This document shows, one piece after another, positions 1-7,567 of a stretch of 64,000 bases of DNA (position 1 is its first letter; the number at the start of each line of letters is the position of its first letter). This DNA is from WTGJ01 sp965237765 (GTDB lineage: Bacteria; Chloroflexota; Anaerolineae; Aggregatilineales; Phototrophicaceae), in NCBI GenBank assembly GCA_965237765.1, contig OZ250157.1:2294001-2358000 (forward strand). The letters are read 5' to 3'. The notes below the pieces were generated by a model. It made no database searches, was not told the origin of the DNA, and saw only the letters and a program-made list of their open reading frames with translations. A program made the translations under genes and the position numbers.

Positions 1-179
1 ACACGTATTTTCGGCACCAGTCGCTGGCATACATCGAGAGTGTGGTCATTTGAGCGTGTCTCCATAGCTGAGACCGCAAATTCTACAGGTTAATTCGGGC
101 GCGTTTCGCTAGCGCTAGCGTCGATGCAACTCGGCGCGCATTAGCGCGTATTATCAATGTTGGGAAACGAGGCAAAACC
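1..179. other. Leader region upstream of the ABC exporter
   Basis: No gene is visible here. It contains a perfect 14-bp palindrome at 107-120 (CGCTAGCGCTAGCG) and a weak -10-like TATTAT at 149-154 with no good -35 box. The stretch is probably the promoter region of the exporter genes that follow; the palindrome could be an operator, but nothing in the window repeats it. Confidence 0.3.
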
Positions 180-884
180 ATGGAAATAGCGATTGTGGCC
201 CGCGCGGAAGACCTGCACAAGACCCTCCAAGTCGGGCAGGTGGAGGTGCGGGCGCTTCAGGGCGTATCATTGGAAATCGCGCGCGGCGAGATGCTGGGCA
301 TCATCGGCCCTTCGGGTAGCGGCAAGTCTACGCTGATGGGTTTGCTGGGCGGTTTGGATGCGCCTACGAGCGGACGCGTCAGCATTGATGGCACGGATAT
401 CACCGAGCTGAGTGAGCGCGCTCTCACCCGCATCCGCAACGAGAAGATTGGTTTTGTCTTCCAATCTTTCAACCTCATCTCGACCTTGACGGCACTGGAA
501 AATGTAGCATTGCCAGTGCAATTTTCGAATTCCCGGAAATTCCCGCCAAAACAGCGCGCGCGTGAGCTGTTGCAATTGATGGGGCTTGGTGATCGCCTGA
601 GTCATCGACCGAGTCAATTGAGTGGCGGCGAGCAACAACGCGTGGCCATAGCGCGCGCTATGGCGAATGAGCCGGCACTTTTGCTCTGCGATGAACCGAC
701 GGGCAACCTGGATTCGGAAGCGAGCGCGCACGTGCTGGAAACCCTGCGCGCCGTTCGCGACGATTTAGGTGCGACGGTCGTTATCGTTACGCATGACATG
801 CAGGTGGCCGAGCAGCTTGACCGTCTGATCACGTTGGTGGATGGGCGGGTCGTCAGCAATGCCCCACCGGTGAAGGCGAATTAG
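180..884 (+). CDS. ABC transporter ATP-binding protein, MacB/LolD-like
   Basis: ATPase subunit of an ABC exporter of the MacB/LolD/FtsE class, which powers FtsX-like permeases. The 234-residue length is normal for the family. Walker A is GPSGSGKST at residues 43-51, the signature is LSGGEQQR, Walker B is LLLCDEPTGNLD and the switch histidine is in VTHD. The stop codon directly abuts the start region of the FtsX-like permease, so the two genes form one transcription unit. The substrate cannot be told from sequence; peptides, lipids or lipoproteins are usual for this class. Confidence 0.93.
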   Translation: MEIAIVARAEDLHKTLQVGQVEVRALQGVSLEIARGEMLGIIGPSGSGKSTLMGLLGGLDAPTSGRVSIDGTDITELSERALTRIRNEKIGFVFQSFNLISTLTALENVALPVQFSNSRKFPPKQRARELLQLMGLGDRLSHRPSQLSGGEQQRVAIARAMANEPALLLCDEPTGNLDSEASAHVLETLRAVRDDLGATVVIVTHDMQVAEQLDRLITLVDGRVVSNAPPVKAN

Positions 885-890
885 GTGGCA

Positions 891-3731
891 ATGATGGCAA
901 CTTTGTTGGAGCAAATGCGCTTTTACCTATCGCATTCTTGGAATGACCTGCTCGTCAATCGGCGGCTCTCGGCCTTCGCTTTGCTGAGTATTGGCGCTGG
1001 CGTCGCGGCCATCGTTAGCTTGCAGCTGCTGGCGGGGATGATTGGCGATTCGCTGACCGGCTCGCTGCAAGAGCGCAACCGCGGCGATATTGTCGTGCAA
1101 CTGGCTGCTGGCTCTTCTTTCAGCGTGACCGTCCGCACGAGCAGCAGTTCGGGAGAGGCGACCGATGAAATAACGGACGAAGTAACGGCTTTCGAGGCAG
1201 CGGAAGAAGCTGGATATATCCGTAAAGTCGAGGCTGTGTTTGGTGCTTCCGAATATTTCATTAGTCAGGAAGGTGTCGATGCCCTGGGCGATTGGGTTGA
1301 CGAGGAATTCCCCGGCGCGATCGATTTCAGTTATGGCTACGCACTGAGTGACGATATCAGCGTCTTCCTCGGCAACGGCCCGGGCGGGGCGATGAATGTC
1401 GTCGGCCGCGGCGCTTTCACGAGCAACCTCGTCCCTATATTGGTGGATAGCGCGAGTTTCCCGCTCTACGGCAGCGTGCGGAGCTTAGCTGGTGAAGAAG
1501 TACGCGATTTGCTTCAGAATCCTACCGATATCGTGGTGGATGAGCAGACCGCGCGCACCCTGGAATTGCAGGTGGGCGATGCCGTCCGCTTGAGTGGCAG
1601 CGACGCTGATTTTGTCGTGCGTGGCGTCGTCGCCACCGAAGCCGAGGTGCTGGATCCACTGAGCGATATCTTCATCGCAATTTTTGGATTTTACTACCTG
1701 GATAACAGCGCGCTAACGCTCTTTGAAAACACACCACCATTGCTCAACACGGTGCAATTGCGCCTCGCTGATCCTGCGCAACTGGATGCAGTGAACGATG
1801 CATTGCTTGCCGCTTTCCCCTATTTCGACACGACGACGACGAGCGATATCGCCGCCCAAAATGAAGATATCGCCGATACGCTCAACGACCTGGTGACGGT
1901 GATGGGCATGATATCGTTGCTCATTGGTAGCATCGGCGTCATCAACACGATGCAAGTAGTGGTGCGGCGGCGGATGCAGGAAATCGCTGTGCTGAAAACG
2001 CTCGGCTTACAGGGGCGGCAGGTGAACCTACTCCTGCTGACGGAATCTTTCCTGATGGGAATTTTCGGCAGCGCTTTTGGCCTCTTGTTGGGCATCGCCT
2101 TCACCCTGGTGTTGCAACGCGCGGCGGAGGGCATCGTCGCGCAAGACCTCGCCTTTCGCTTACGGCTGGCGCCCTTGCTGAATGGCTTCGTAGTCGGGAC
2201 GCTGGTTGCGACGGTGTTTGGTTTGCTGCCGACGCTCACGGCTGCGCTGATCCGCCCGGCGATCATCCTGCGCCCGAGCGAGCTGGCAATGCCTCGAGTG
2301 GGCGTGTTGCGTATGTTGCTGGCGCTCCTGGTCGTGGTCGTCGTGCTGACGGTCATCGTCAATTCCTTCATCGGCGACTCACTGTTGGCGTTGGCCGTCA
2401 CTTGCGGTGCATTCGTCGCGGCGGGTTTGATTTACTTTTTGCTCAATATCTTCATCTGGTTCTTCGGGCGCGTCTTCCCCAGCTTCGGCATCGTGGATTT
2501 GAAGATCTCGTTACGGCAGATCTTAGAGTCGCGCGCACGCGCGGCGACGACCCTGCTGGCGCTCGTGGTGGGTGTCTTCTCACTTTCCGTCATAACTCTT
2601 TTTGCGCAAGCCATCCAGAACATCTTCGACGCAGCGCTCAATGAACAAGCCGGCAATTTGAGCATCTCACTACAAGAAGAGGCGCAATTGCCGCAACTCC
2701 AAGCCATCCTGGCCGAAGCAGAAGGTGTGCGCGGTTATCAGACCACGCTGCGTTTCGATCTGGAGTTGGTTTCGCTGACGGAAAGCGACGGAACGGAGCT
2801 GGATAGAGAGGCGCTCGAAACGCGCATGCTGGCGTCTTATGAGGACAGCCAGTCCAACAATGTTTTCGGGTCTGGCTTTGATGACGAGAGCCGCGTCGAA
2901 TTCGAGCTAGGCGCGCTGAACGCGCTCTCGGAGCTGGCTGATGAACGCCTCCTCGAATTGACAATCAGCGAGGGTCGTGCGCTCAGTGACGCGGACCGCG
3001 CTGCCGAATCGCCCGGCATGTTGCTCTATGACGACGAAGGAGTGCAATCAGCGGGTATCGGATTGGGAGAGCGGCTCACGTATCGCTTCGAGGATGGTGA
3101 GGAAATCACGCTCACCGTCATCGGCCTGATCGAAACAGGCGCGATTGATGACCGCGGCCTTAGCGAGACTGCGGGTGTGCTCTTGTTGGATACGTTGCCG
3201 CAAGACGCCACCCTGGTTGTCTCTGAAGTAGACGTGGAGGAGGAGCATGTCGGCGCCTTGCGGGCGAAGGTTTCCGCGATACCCGGCGCCTTCGCGTTGG
3301 ATTCGGCCATCTTTGGGCGCTTGCTGGATGCCTTGCTCAATACTTTCGTCGCCTTCCCGCAACTGGTGGCGGTGCTGGGGCTCGTGGTGGGCGGTGTGGT
3401 CATCGCCAACTCTGTAGCGCTGGCAACCATGGAACGGCGGCGGGAAATTGCCGTGATGAAATCAGTCGGCTTGCAACGCGAGCGCGTGCTCTTCATGCTA
3501 TTGCTGGAGAACGGGTTGCTCGGGTTGCTGGGCGGCCTGGTTGGCGTGGGGATCGGCCTGGTAGCGTTGATAGCGCTCGTGAACCTGGTCGGTATCCCGA
3601 GCAGTGCGGTGCCCTACCTCACGGCATTCGGCTTGATGGCGCTGTGCGTGTTGGTGTCGTTGGTCGCAGCGTTCGTGACGGCCTGGGGCGCATCGGGCGA
3701 GCGACCGCTGAATGTGCTCCGCTATGAATAA
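891..3731 (+). CDS. FtsX-like ABC permease with two FtsX domains
   Basis: Large permease of about 946 residues, partner of the preceding ATPase. An N-terminal membrane segment (about residues 20-45) is followed by a long extracytoplasmic domain. A first FtsX block has three helices ending with an ELAMPR stretch (about residues 330-470), a second extracytoplasmic domain follows, and the C-terminal FtsX block contains the typical MERRREIAVMKSVG. The double layout matches DUF214/FtsX permeases that act as one chain. A GTG at 885 and ATGs at 891 and 894 are all possible starts; AGGTGG at 883-888 favours the ATGs. The last codons (LNVLRYE) were copied into the duplication at 5.6 kb. Confidence 0.9.
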   Translation: MMATLLEQMRFYLSHSWNDLLVNRRLSAFALLSIGAGVAAIVSLQLLAGMIGDSLTGSLQERNRGDIVVQLAAGSSFSVTVRTSSSSGEATDEITDEVTAFEAAEEAGYIRKVEAVFGASEYFISQEGVDALGDWVDEEFPGAIDFSYGYALSDDISVFLGNGPGGAMNVVGRGAFTSNLVPILVDSASFPLYGSVRSLAGEEVRDLLQNPTDIVVDEQTARTLELQVGDAVRLSGSDADFVVRGVVATEAEVLDPLSDIFIAIFGFYYLDNSALTLFENTPPLLNTVQLRLADPAQLDAVNDALLAAFPYFDTTTTSDIAAQNEDIADTLNDLVTVMGMISLLIGSIGVINTMQVVVRRRMQEIAVLKTLGLQGRQVNLLLLTESFLMGIFGSAFGLLLGIAFTLVLQRAAEGIVAQDLAFRLRLAPLLNGFVVGTLVATVFGLLPTLTAALIRPAIILRPSELAMPRVGVLRMLLALLVVVVVLTVIVNSFIGDSLLALAVTCGAFVAAGLIYFLLNIFIWFFGRVFPSFGIVDLKISLRQILESRARAATTLLALVVGVFSLSVITLFAQAIQNIFDAALNEQAGNLSISLQEEAQLPQLQAILAEAEGVRGYQTTLRFDLELVSLTESDGTELDREALETRMLASYEDSQSNNVFGSGFDDESRVEFELGALNALSELADERLLELTISEGRALSDADRAAESPGMLLYDDEGVQSAGIGLGERLTYRFEDGEEITLTVIGLIETGAIDDRGLSETAGVLLLDTLPQDATLVVSEVDVEEEHVGALRAKVSAIPGAFALDSAIFGRLLDALLNTFVAFPQLVAVLGLVVGGVVIANSVALATMERRREIAVMKSVGLQRERVLFMLLLENGLLGLLGGLVGVGIGLVALIALVNLVGIPSSAVPYLTAFGLMALCVLVSLVAAFVTAWGASGERPLNVLRYE

Positions 3732-3764
3732 GGACATGCTTGATATCACCGCGGTGTAAAGAAG

Positions 3765-3796
3765 AAACGGGTGGCCAGTGATTTGGCCACCCGTTT
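3765..3796. terminator. Bidirectional hairpin terminator
   Basis: A perfect 13-bp stem (AAACGGGTGGCCA pairing with TGGCCACCCGTTT) around a 6-base loop lies between two convergent genes, the FtsX-like permease and the first binding protein. A second copy lies at 5645-5672 because the segment was duplicated. Confidence 0.8.
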
Positions 3797-3822
3797 CGTT
3801 CTACGCTGAGACCGGATTCAGA

Positions 3823-5487
3823 TTATTGATCCACCGTCCAGGTATGCAGCCAATCGAGGTAACCATAGAAGCCCCAGGGAGCGCCACCGGACTCGAAGTT
3901 GCCGACACGGTTGGAAGCGACCTGATAGAAGCTTGGCGATAGTGTGAAGTGATAGGCGACATCGTCGTAGAGGATTTGCTGAAGTTCATTATAGATTTCG
4001 GCTCGAGCGGAGCGCTCGCATCCAGGTACCCGGATACCTTGCTGGATCAGCTCATCCACGCGCGGATTGACATACGAGGGCGTGTTGCTCCCACTGCCTG
4101 GTACGTCCAAACTACTGGTAACAAGGGGTGTGAAGTGGTCGGGATCGGGCGCGATGCCAAAAGTGTTGGAAAGTGGCGTCGCGTCATAGCGCTGCCCATA
4201 GAAGTAATCGTAGAGGTAGGTGACCCACTCGATCCTCTCGACATTCACTTTGAAGCCGATCTGGCTCAGCTGATCTTGCATGATGATGGACGTCGTCTCG
4301 AAGTATTTCACAATGTCCGAGTATTGGACAGTGAATTCGAGCGGTTGGCCATCTTTGTCGCGAACGCCATCGCCGTCAGTATCGATCCAGCCGGATTCTT
4401 CGAGCAAAGCGATGGCCGCGTCGGGATCGTAGGGATAAGGTTCGATGTTGGTATTGAAGGCCCAGTTAGCGGCGGGCACGACGACGCTGAGCGTGCGGGT
4501 TGCCCCACCCTCACCGAGCGAAGCCATGACATCCTCAACGCTGAAGCCCATCGCCACAGCCTTACGCACATTGACGTCAGAGAATAGGGGGTGTGGGTCT
4601 TGCTCGATGGGGTTGCCGCCGTCGTCATAAGCCGGTTGCGGGTTCTCCGTATTTGCCCAGTTGAGCGCAACGAAGCCCAGTGAGTTGCCCGGAGCGAATT
4701 GCACCTGCAGGTTATCGCGCGTGTCCTGGCTGAGCTGCTGGAAGATGTCGCCCATCATGTTGGCGTAATCCACTTCGCCGGCTTCGACCGCGAGCAACAT
4801 CAGCTCGTTGTTTTCCAGAACGTGGTTGATGAGAATGGACACTCCGGGCGGGCCCTCGTAGTAATCGGGGTTGGCCCGATAGCGCTGGAAGGAATCCGGC
4901 ACGATTTCTTCGAGGAGGAAGGGGCCGCCGCTGATATCGGGTTGGTCATTCAGCGAATTGGTCTCGATATCGCTGAAATCAGGCTCGAAACGGTGCGAGG
5001 GCATGAAACGAATGCCGAAGAAATCGCCCAGGACGGCACAATTCGGCTCATCGAGGACCAGTTCGTAGGTCTTGTCGTCGATGATATTGACGGCGACGAT
5101 GCCCGAAACCGCATCTTTATGTGGAGATGGCACTTCTTCAGATTGAATCGCCTCGATGACGAATTTGATGTCGGCCGAAGAGATCGGCACGCCGTCGCTC
5201 CAGTTGGCGTCCTCCCGGATGTGGAAGGTATAGGCCAGGCCATCTTCCGACATTTCCCAGGAGGTCAGCGAGGGTACCCATTCGCGGGTGAAGGGGTCCG
5301 GGCGGAAAGGCGCCGGCCAAAGCAGCGCGTATGCGCCGTATGAAGCGCCGTCCCCAGCGAGGATGTAGTTGTAGGTAGCGACATTGCCGAGGCCGCGCAC
5401 GTTGAGCGTGCCTTCCTGCGCGAAAGAGAGCGCAGGGACGCTGAGCAAGAACAAGGCGAGTGCGACGAAAAGGAGTCTGCGGTTCAT
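3823..5487 (-). CDS. Family-5 extracellular solute (peptide)-binding protein, copy 1
   Basis: Secreted substrate-binding protein of the SBP_bac_5 (DppA/OppA) family, 554 residues. It has a signal peptide with Lys/Arg-poor hydrophobic core ending in PALSFAQE, so cleavage after SFA is likely. No lipobox Cys is present. The ATG is preceded by GGAG eight bases upstream. Family motifs include LTSWEMSEDGLAYTFHIRED and NWSDGVPISSADIKF in the N-terminal lobe. No permease or ATPase lies beside it, so it must share a transporter encoded elsewhere or act as an independent binder. It is a recent paralogue of the gene at 5701-7362; ligand unknown. Confidence 0.92.
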   Translation of the reverse strand: MNRRLLFVALALFLLSVPALSFAQEGTLNVRGLGNVATYNYILAGDGASYGAYALLWPAPFRPDPFTREWVPSLTSWEMSEDGLAYTFHIREDANWSDGVPISSADIKFVIEAIQSEEVPSPHKDAVSGIVAVNIIDDKTYELVLDEPNCAVLGDFFGIRFMPSHRFEPDFSDIETNSLNDQPDISGGPFLLEEIVPDSFQRYRANPDYYEGPPGVSILINHVLENNELMLLAVEAGEVDYANMMGDIFQQLSQDTRDNLQVQFAPGNSLGFVALNWANTENPQPAYDDGGNPIEQDPHPLFSDVNVRKAVAMGFSVEDVMASLGEGGATRTLSVVVPAANWAFNTNIEPYPYDPDAAIALLEESGWIDTDGDGVRDKDGQPLEFTVQYSDIVKYFETTSIIMQDQLSQIGFKVNVERIEWVTYLYDYFYGQRYDATPLSNTFGIAPDPDHFTPLVTSSLDVPGSGSNTPSYVNPRVDELIQQGIRVPGCERSARAEIYNELQQILYDDVAYHFTLSPSFYQVASNRVGNFESGGAPWGFYGYLDWLHTWTVDQ

Positions 5488-5499
5488 TGTTATTCTCCG

Positions 5500-5523
5500 A
5501 TAGTCGGACTATATGTCGACTAT
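5500..5523 (-). promoter_or_regulatory. Dyad in the leader of binding protein 1
   Basis: Inverted repeat ATAGTCG, 10-base spacer, CGACTAT, just upstream of the ribosome-binding site. The same position upstream of copy 2 keeps the AGTCG/CGACT core, and the flanking TAACGAAAATCGGCACAGC is identical in both. It may be an operator or a 5' mRNA stem. Confidence 0.5.
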
Positions 5524-5583
5524 AACGAAAATCGGCACAGCTTCCAATCAATCTGCAACTGATCAATGGGAATTGTAGGCAGC

Positions 5584-5610
5584 CGTTGAACGTGCTCCGC
5601 TATGAATGAC
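5584..5610 (+). pseudogene. Copied 3' end of the ftsX-like permease gene
   Basis: These bases read in frame as PLNVLRYE followed by a stop, the same C-terminus as the permease ending at 3731. The fragment has no promoter, start or body. It is a passenger of the tandem duplication and marks the left break point of the copied unit. Confidence 0.8.
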
Positions 5611-5644
5611 TACATGCTTAATATCGCAGCGGCTTACAGAAAAG

Positions 5645-5672
5645 ACGGGTGGCCGGCAATTCGGCCACCCGT
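5645..5672. terminator. Hairpin terminator, duplicated copy
   Basis: An 11-bp stem (ACGGGTGGCCG pairing with CGGCCACCCGT) with a 6-base loop, homologous to the hairpin at 3765-3796. It lies directly after the stop of binding protein 2 on the minus strand. Compensating changes in the inner stem keep the pairing, which supports a real terminator. Confidence 0.75.
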
Positions 5673-5700
5673 TTCGCTCAATGCTAATCCCAGATTCGGA

Positions 5701-7362
5701 TTATTGATCTACCGTCCAGGTATGCAACCATTCCAGGTAACCATAGAAGGCCCAGGCGGCGCCAGGCACGAAGTTGCCGATGCGGGTGGAGGCGAGCTGG
5801 TAGAAACTCGGTGAGAGCGTGAAGTGAATGGCGACGTCGTCGTAGAGGATTTGCTGAAGCTCGTTGTAGATTTCGGCACGGGCAGCCGTATCACAACCGG
5901 GCACCTTTACGCCTGCTTCGACCAGCTCATCCGCGCGCGGGTTCACATATGATACGAGGTTGCTACCGCCGCCACCGGGAATATCGCCCGTGCTGAGGAT
6001 GTTGCCGGTGAATTGATTCGGGTCTGGCGCGCTGGCGATGGTGTTGCTGAGCGGCGTCGCGTCATAACCCTGGCTAAGTATGAAGGGGACGTAGGATGAC
6101 CACTCGAGCTTCTCGACAATCACCCTGAAGCCGATGTCGCTCAGCTGGTCTTGCATGATAATGGCCGTCGTCTCGAAGTATTTCACGATGTCGGAGTAGC
6201 TGACGGTGAATTCGAGATCCTCCCCGTCTTTCTCACGGACGCCATCGCCATCGGTATCGAACCAACCGGATTCCTCGAGCAGGGCCATGGCCGCGTCTGG
6301 GTCGTGAGGATAAGGCTCGATGTCGGTGTTGAAGGCCCAGCTGGCGGCAGGGGCGACAACGCTGAGCGCGCGAGTGGCACCATTTTCGCCGAGCGTGGCC
6401 ATCACGTCTTCTACACTGAAGCCCATAGCCACGGCCTTGCGCACGTTGACGTCGGAGAAGAGGGGATGCAGGTCTTGCTCAATTAGGTTTCCGCCATCGT
6501 CGTAAGCCGACTGTGGATTCTCCGGATCCCCCCAATTGAGTGCCACGAAGCCAAGCGAGTTGGCCGGGAAGAATTGCACCTGCAGGTTATCGCGCGTATT
6601 CTGGCTCAGTTGCTGGAAGATATCGCCTTGCATGTTGGCGTAATCGACTTCGCCGGCTTCGACCGCGAGCAACATCAGTTCGTTGTTTTCCAGGGCGTGG
6701 TTGATGAGAATGGCGACTCCGGGCGGGCCCTCGTAGTAATCCGGATTGGCCCGATAACGCTGGAAGGAATCCGGCACAATTTCTTCGAGCATGAAGGGGC
6801 CGCCACTGATATCGGGGAAGGTATTCAGCGAATTTGACTCGATATCGCTGAAGTCGGCCTCGAAGCGATGCGCCGGCATGAAACGCACGCCGAAGAAATC
6901 GCCCAGGGCGGCACAATTCGGTTCATCGAGGATCAGTTCGTAAGTCTTGTCGTCGATGACGTTGACGTTGACGACCGCTTTCACCGCATCTTTATGTGGC
7001 GACGCGACGTCGTCAGATTGGATCGCCTCGATGACGAATTTGATATCGGCCGAGGTAATCGGCACGCCGTCGCTCCAATTGGCGTTCTCCTGGATGTGGA
7101 AGGTGTAGGTCAGGCCATCTTCCGAGATCTCCCAGGTAGTGAGCGACGGTACCCATTCGCTGGTGAAGGGGTCCGGGCGAAAGGGTGCTGGCCAGAGTAG
7201 CGCATAAGCACCAAGCGACGCGCCATCGTTATTGAGGATGTAATTATAGGTAGACACGTTGCCGAGGCCGCGCACGTTGAGCGTGCCTTCCTGCGCGAAA
7301 GAGAGCGCAGGGACGCTGAGCAAGAGCAAGGCGAGTGCGCCGAAAAGTAGTACGCGTTTCAT
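5701..7362 (-). CDS. Family-5 extracellular solute (peptide)-binding protein, copy 2
   Basis: Tandem paralogue of the preceding binding protein, 553 residues, same family and same domain order. The signal peptide ends in PALSFAQE like copy 1, and the mature N-terminus EGTLNVRGLGNV is shared. Differences concentrate in scattered surface-type positions and in a stretch after QLSDIGF (about residues 405-450), which could change ligand choice. The leader carries the same dyad as copy 1. It is divergent from the third binding-protein gene, separated by about 205 bases with promoters for both directions. No permease is nearby. Confidence 0.92.
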   Translation of the reverse strand: MKRVLLFGALALLLLSVPALSFAQEGTLNVRGLGNVSTYNYILNNDGASLGAYALLWPAPFRPDPFTSEWVPSLTTWEISEDGLTYTFHIQENANWSDGVPITSADIKFVIEAIQSDDVASPHKDAVKAVVNVNVIDDKTYELILDEPNCAALGDFFGVRFMPAHRFEADFSDIESNSLNTFPDISGGPFMLEEIVPDSFQRYRANPDYYEGPPGVAILINHALENNELMLLAVEAGEVDYANMQGDIFQQLSQNTRDNLQVQFFPANSLGFVALNWGDPENPQSAYDDGGNLIEQDLHPLFSDVNVRKAVAMGFSVEDVMATLGENGATRALSVVAPAASWAFNTDIEPYPHDPDAAMALLEESGWFDTDGDGVREKDGEDLEFTVSYSDIVKYFETTAIIMQDQLSDIGFRVIVEKLEWSSYVPFILSQGYDATPLSNTIASAPDPNQFTGNILSTGDIPGGGGSNLVSYVNPRADELVEAGVKVPGCDTAARAEIYNELQQILYDDVAIHFTLSPSFYQLASTRIGNFVPGAAWAFYGYLEWLHTWTVDQ

Positions 7363-7377
7363 TGTTTTTTCTCCGAC

Positions 7378-7397
7378 AGTCGAACTATGTGTCGACT
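7378..7397 (-). promoter_or_regulatory. Dyad in the leader of binding protein 2
   Basis: AGTCG, 10 bases, CGACT at the same distance from the start codon as the dyad of copy 1. One arm has lost two outer pairs relative to copy 1, while the core and downstream sequence are unchanged. Confidence 0.45.
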
Positions 7398-7485
7398 ATA
7401 ACGAAAATCGGCACAGCTTCCGAATTTGCAGCTGGGCAGCGGGAATTGTAGGTGCCCAGTGAAGTGACCATATCCAGTCCATGAC

Positions 7486-7514
7486 TTGGAAGATGAGTCG
7501 CGCTTCGCTATAAT
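7486..7514 (+). promoter_or_regulatory. Promoter of the third binding protein
   Basis: TTGGAA at 7486-7491 and TATAAT at 7509-7514, spacing 17. The start codon follows at 7568 behind AGGGGG. This is a near-consensus housekeeping (sigma-70/SigA-type) promoter. Confidence 0.75.
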
Positions 7515-7567
7515 CCTTCGCGCGTGGCGCCAATGCGCCCGCGTTTATGGAAATTAGGGGGAATGAA

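Larger units (their letters stand above)
3705..5583. repeat. Tandem duplication, unit 1
   Basis: This unit runs from the last 24 coding bases of the ftsX-like gene through the terminator, the binding-protein gene and its leader, to about 5583. The next segment (5584-about 7460) repeats the same order with diverged but clearly homologous sequence. The period is about 1879 bp. The two binding proteins are very similar along their whole length, including signal peptides and leaders. Confidence 0.85.
5584..7460. repeat. Tandem duplication, unit 2
   Basis: Second unit of the tandem duplication, again starting with the ftsX tail, followed by terminator, binding-protein gene and leader. The similarity to unit 1 stops near 7460, where unique sequence leads to the divergent third binding-protein gene. 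The right-hand edge is approximate because the leaders diverge gradually. Confidence 0.8.

Noticed and set aside
1820..2401. 193-codon open frame antisense to the FtsX-like permease
   Set aside because: Low-complexity Ser/Arg-rich translation without family motifs, expected from GC-rich codon use on the opposite strand.
4699..5343. Open frame of over 200 codons on the plus strand across binding protein 1
   Set aside because: It is antisense to a well-supported family-5 binding protein, has no family motifs, and a similar shadow appears over the duplicated copy.
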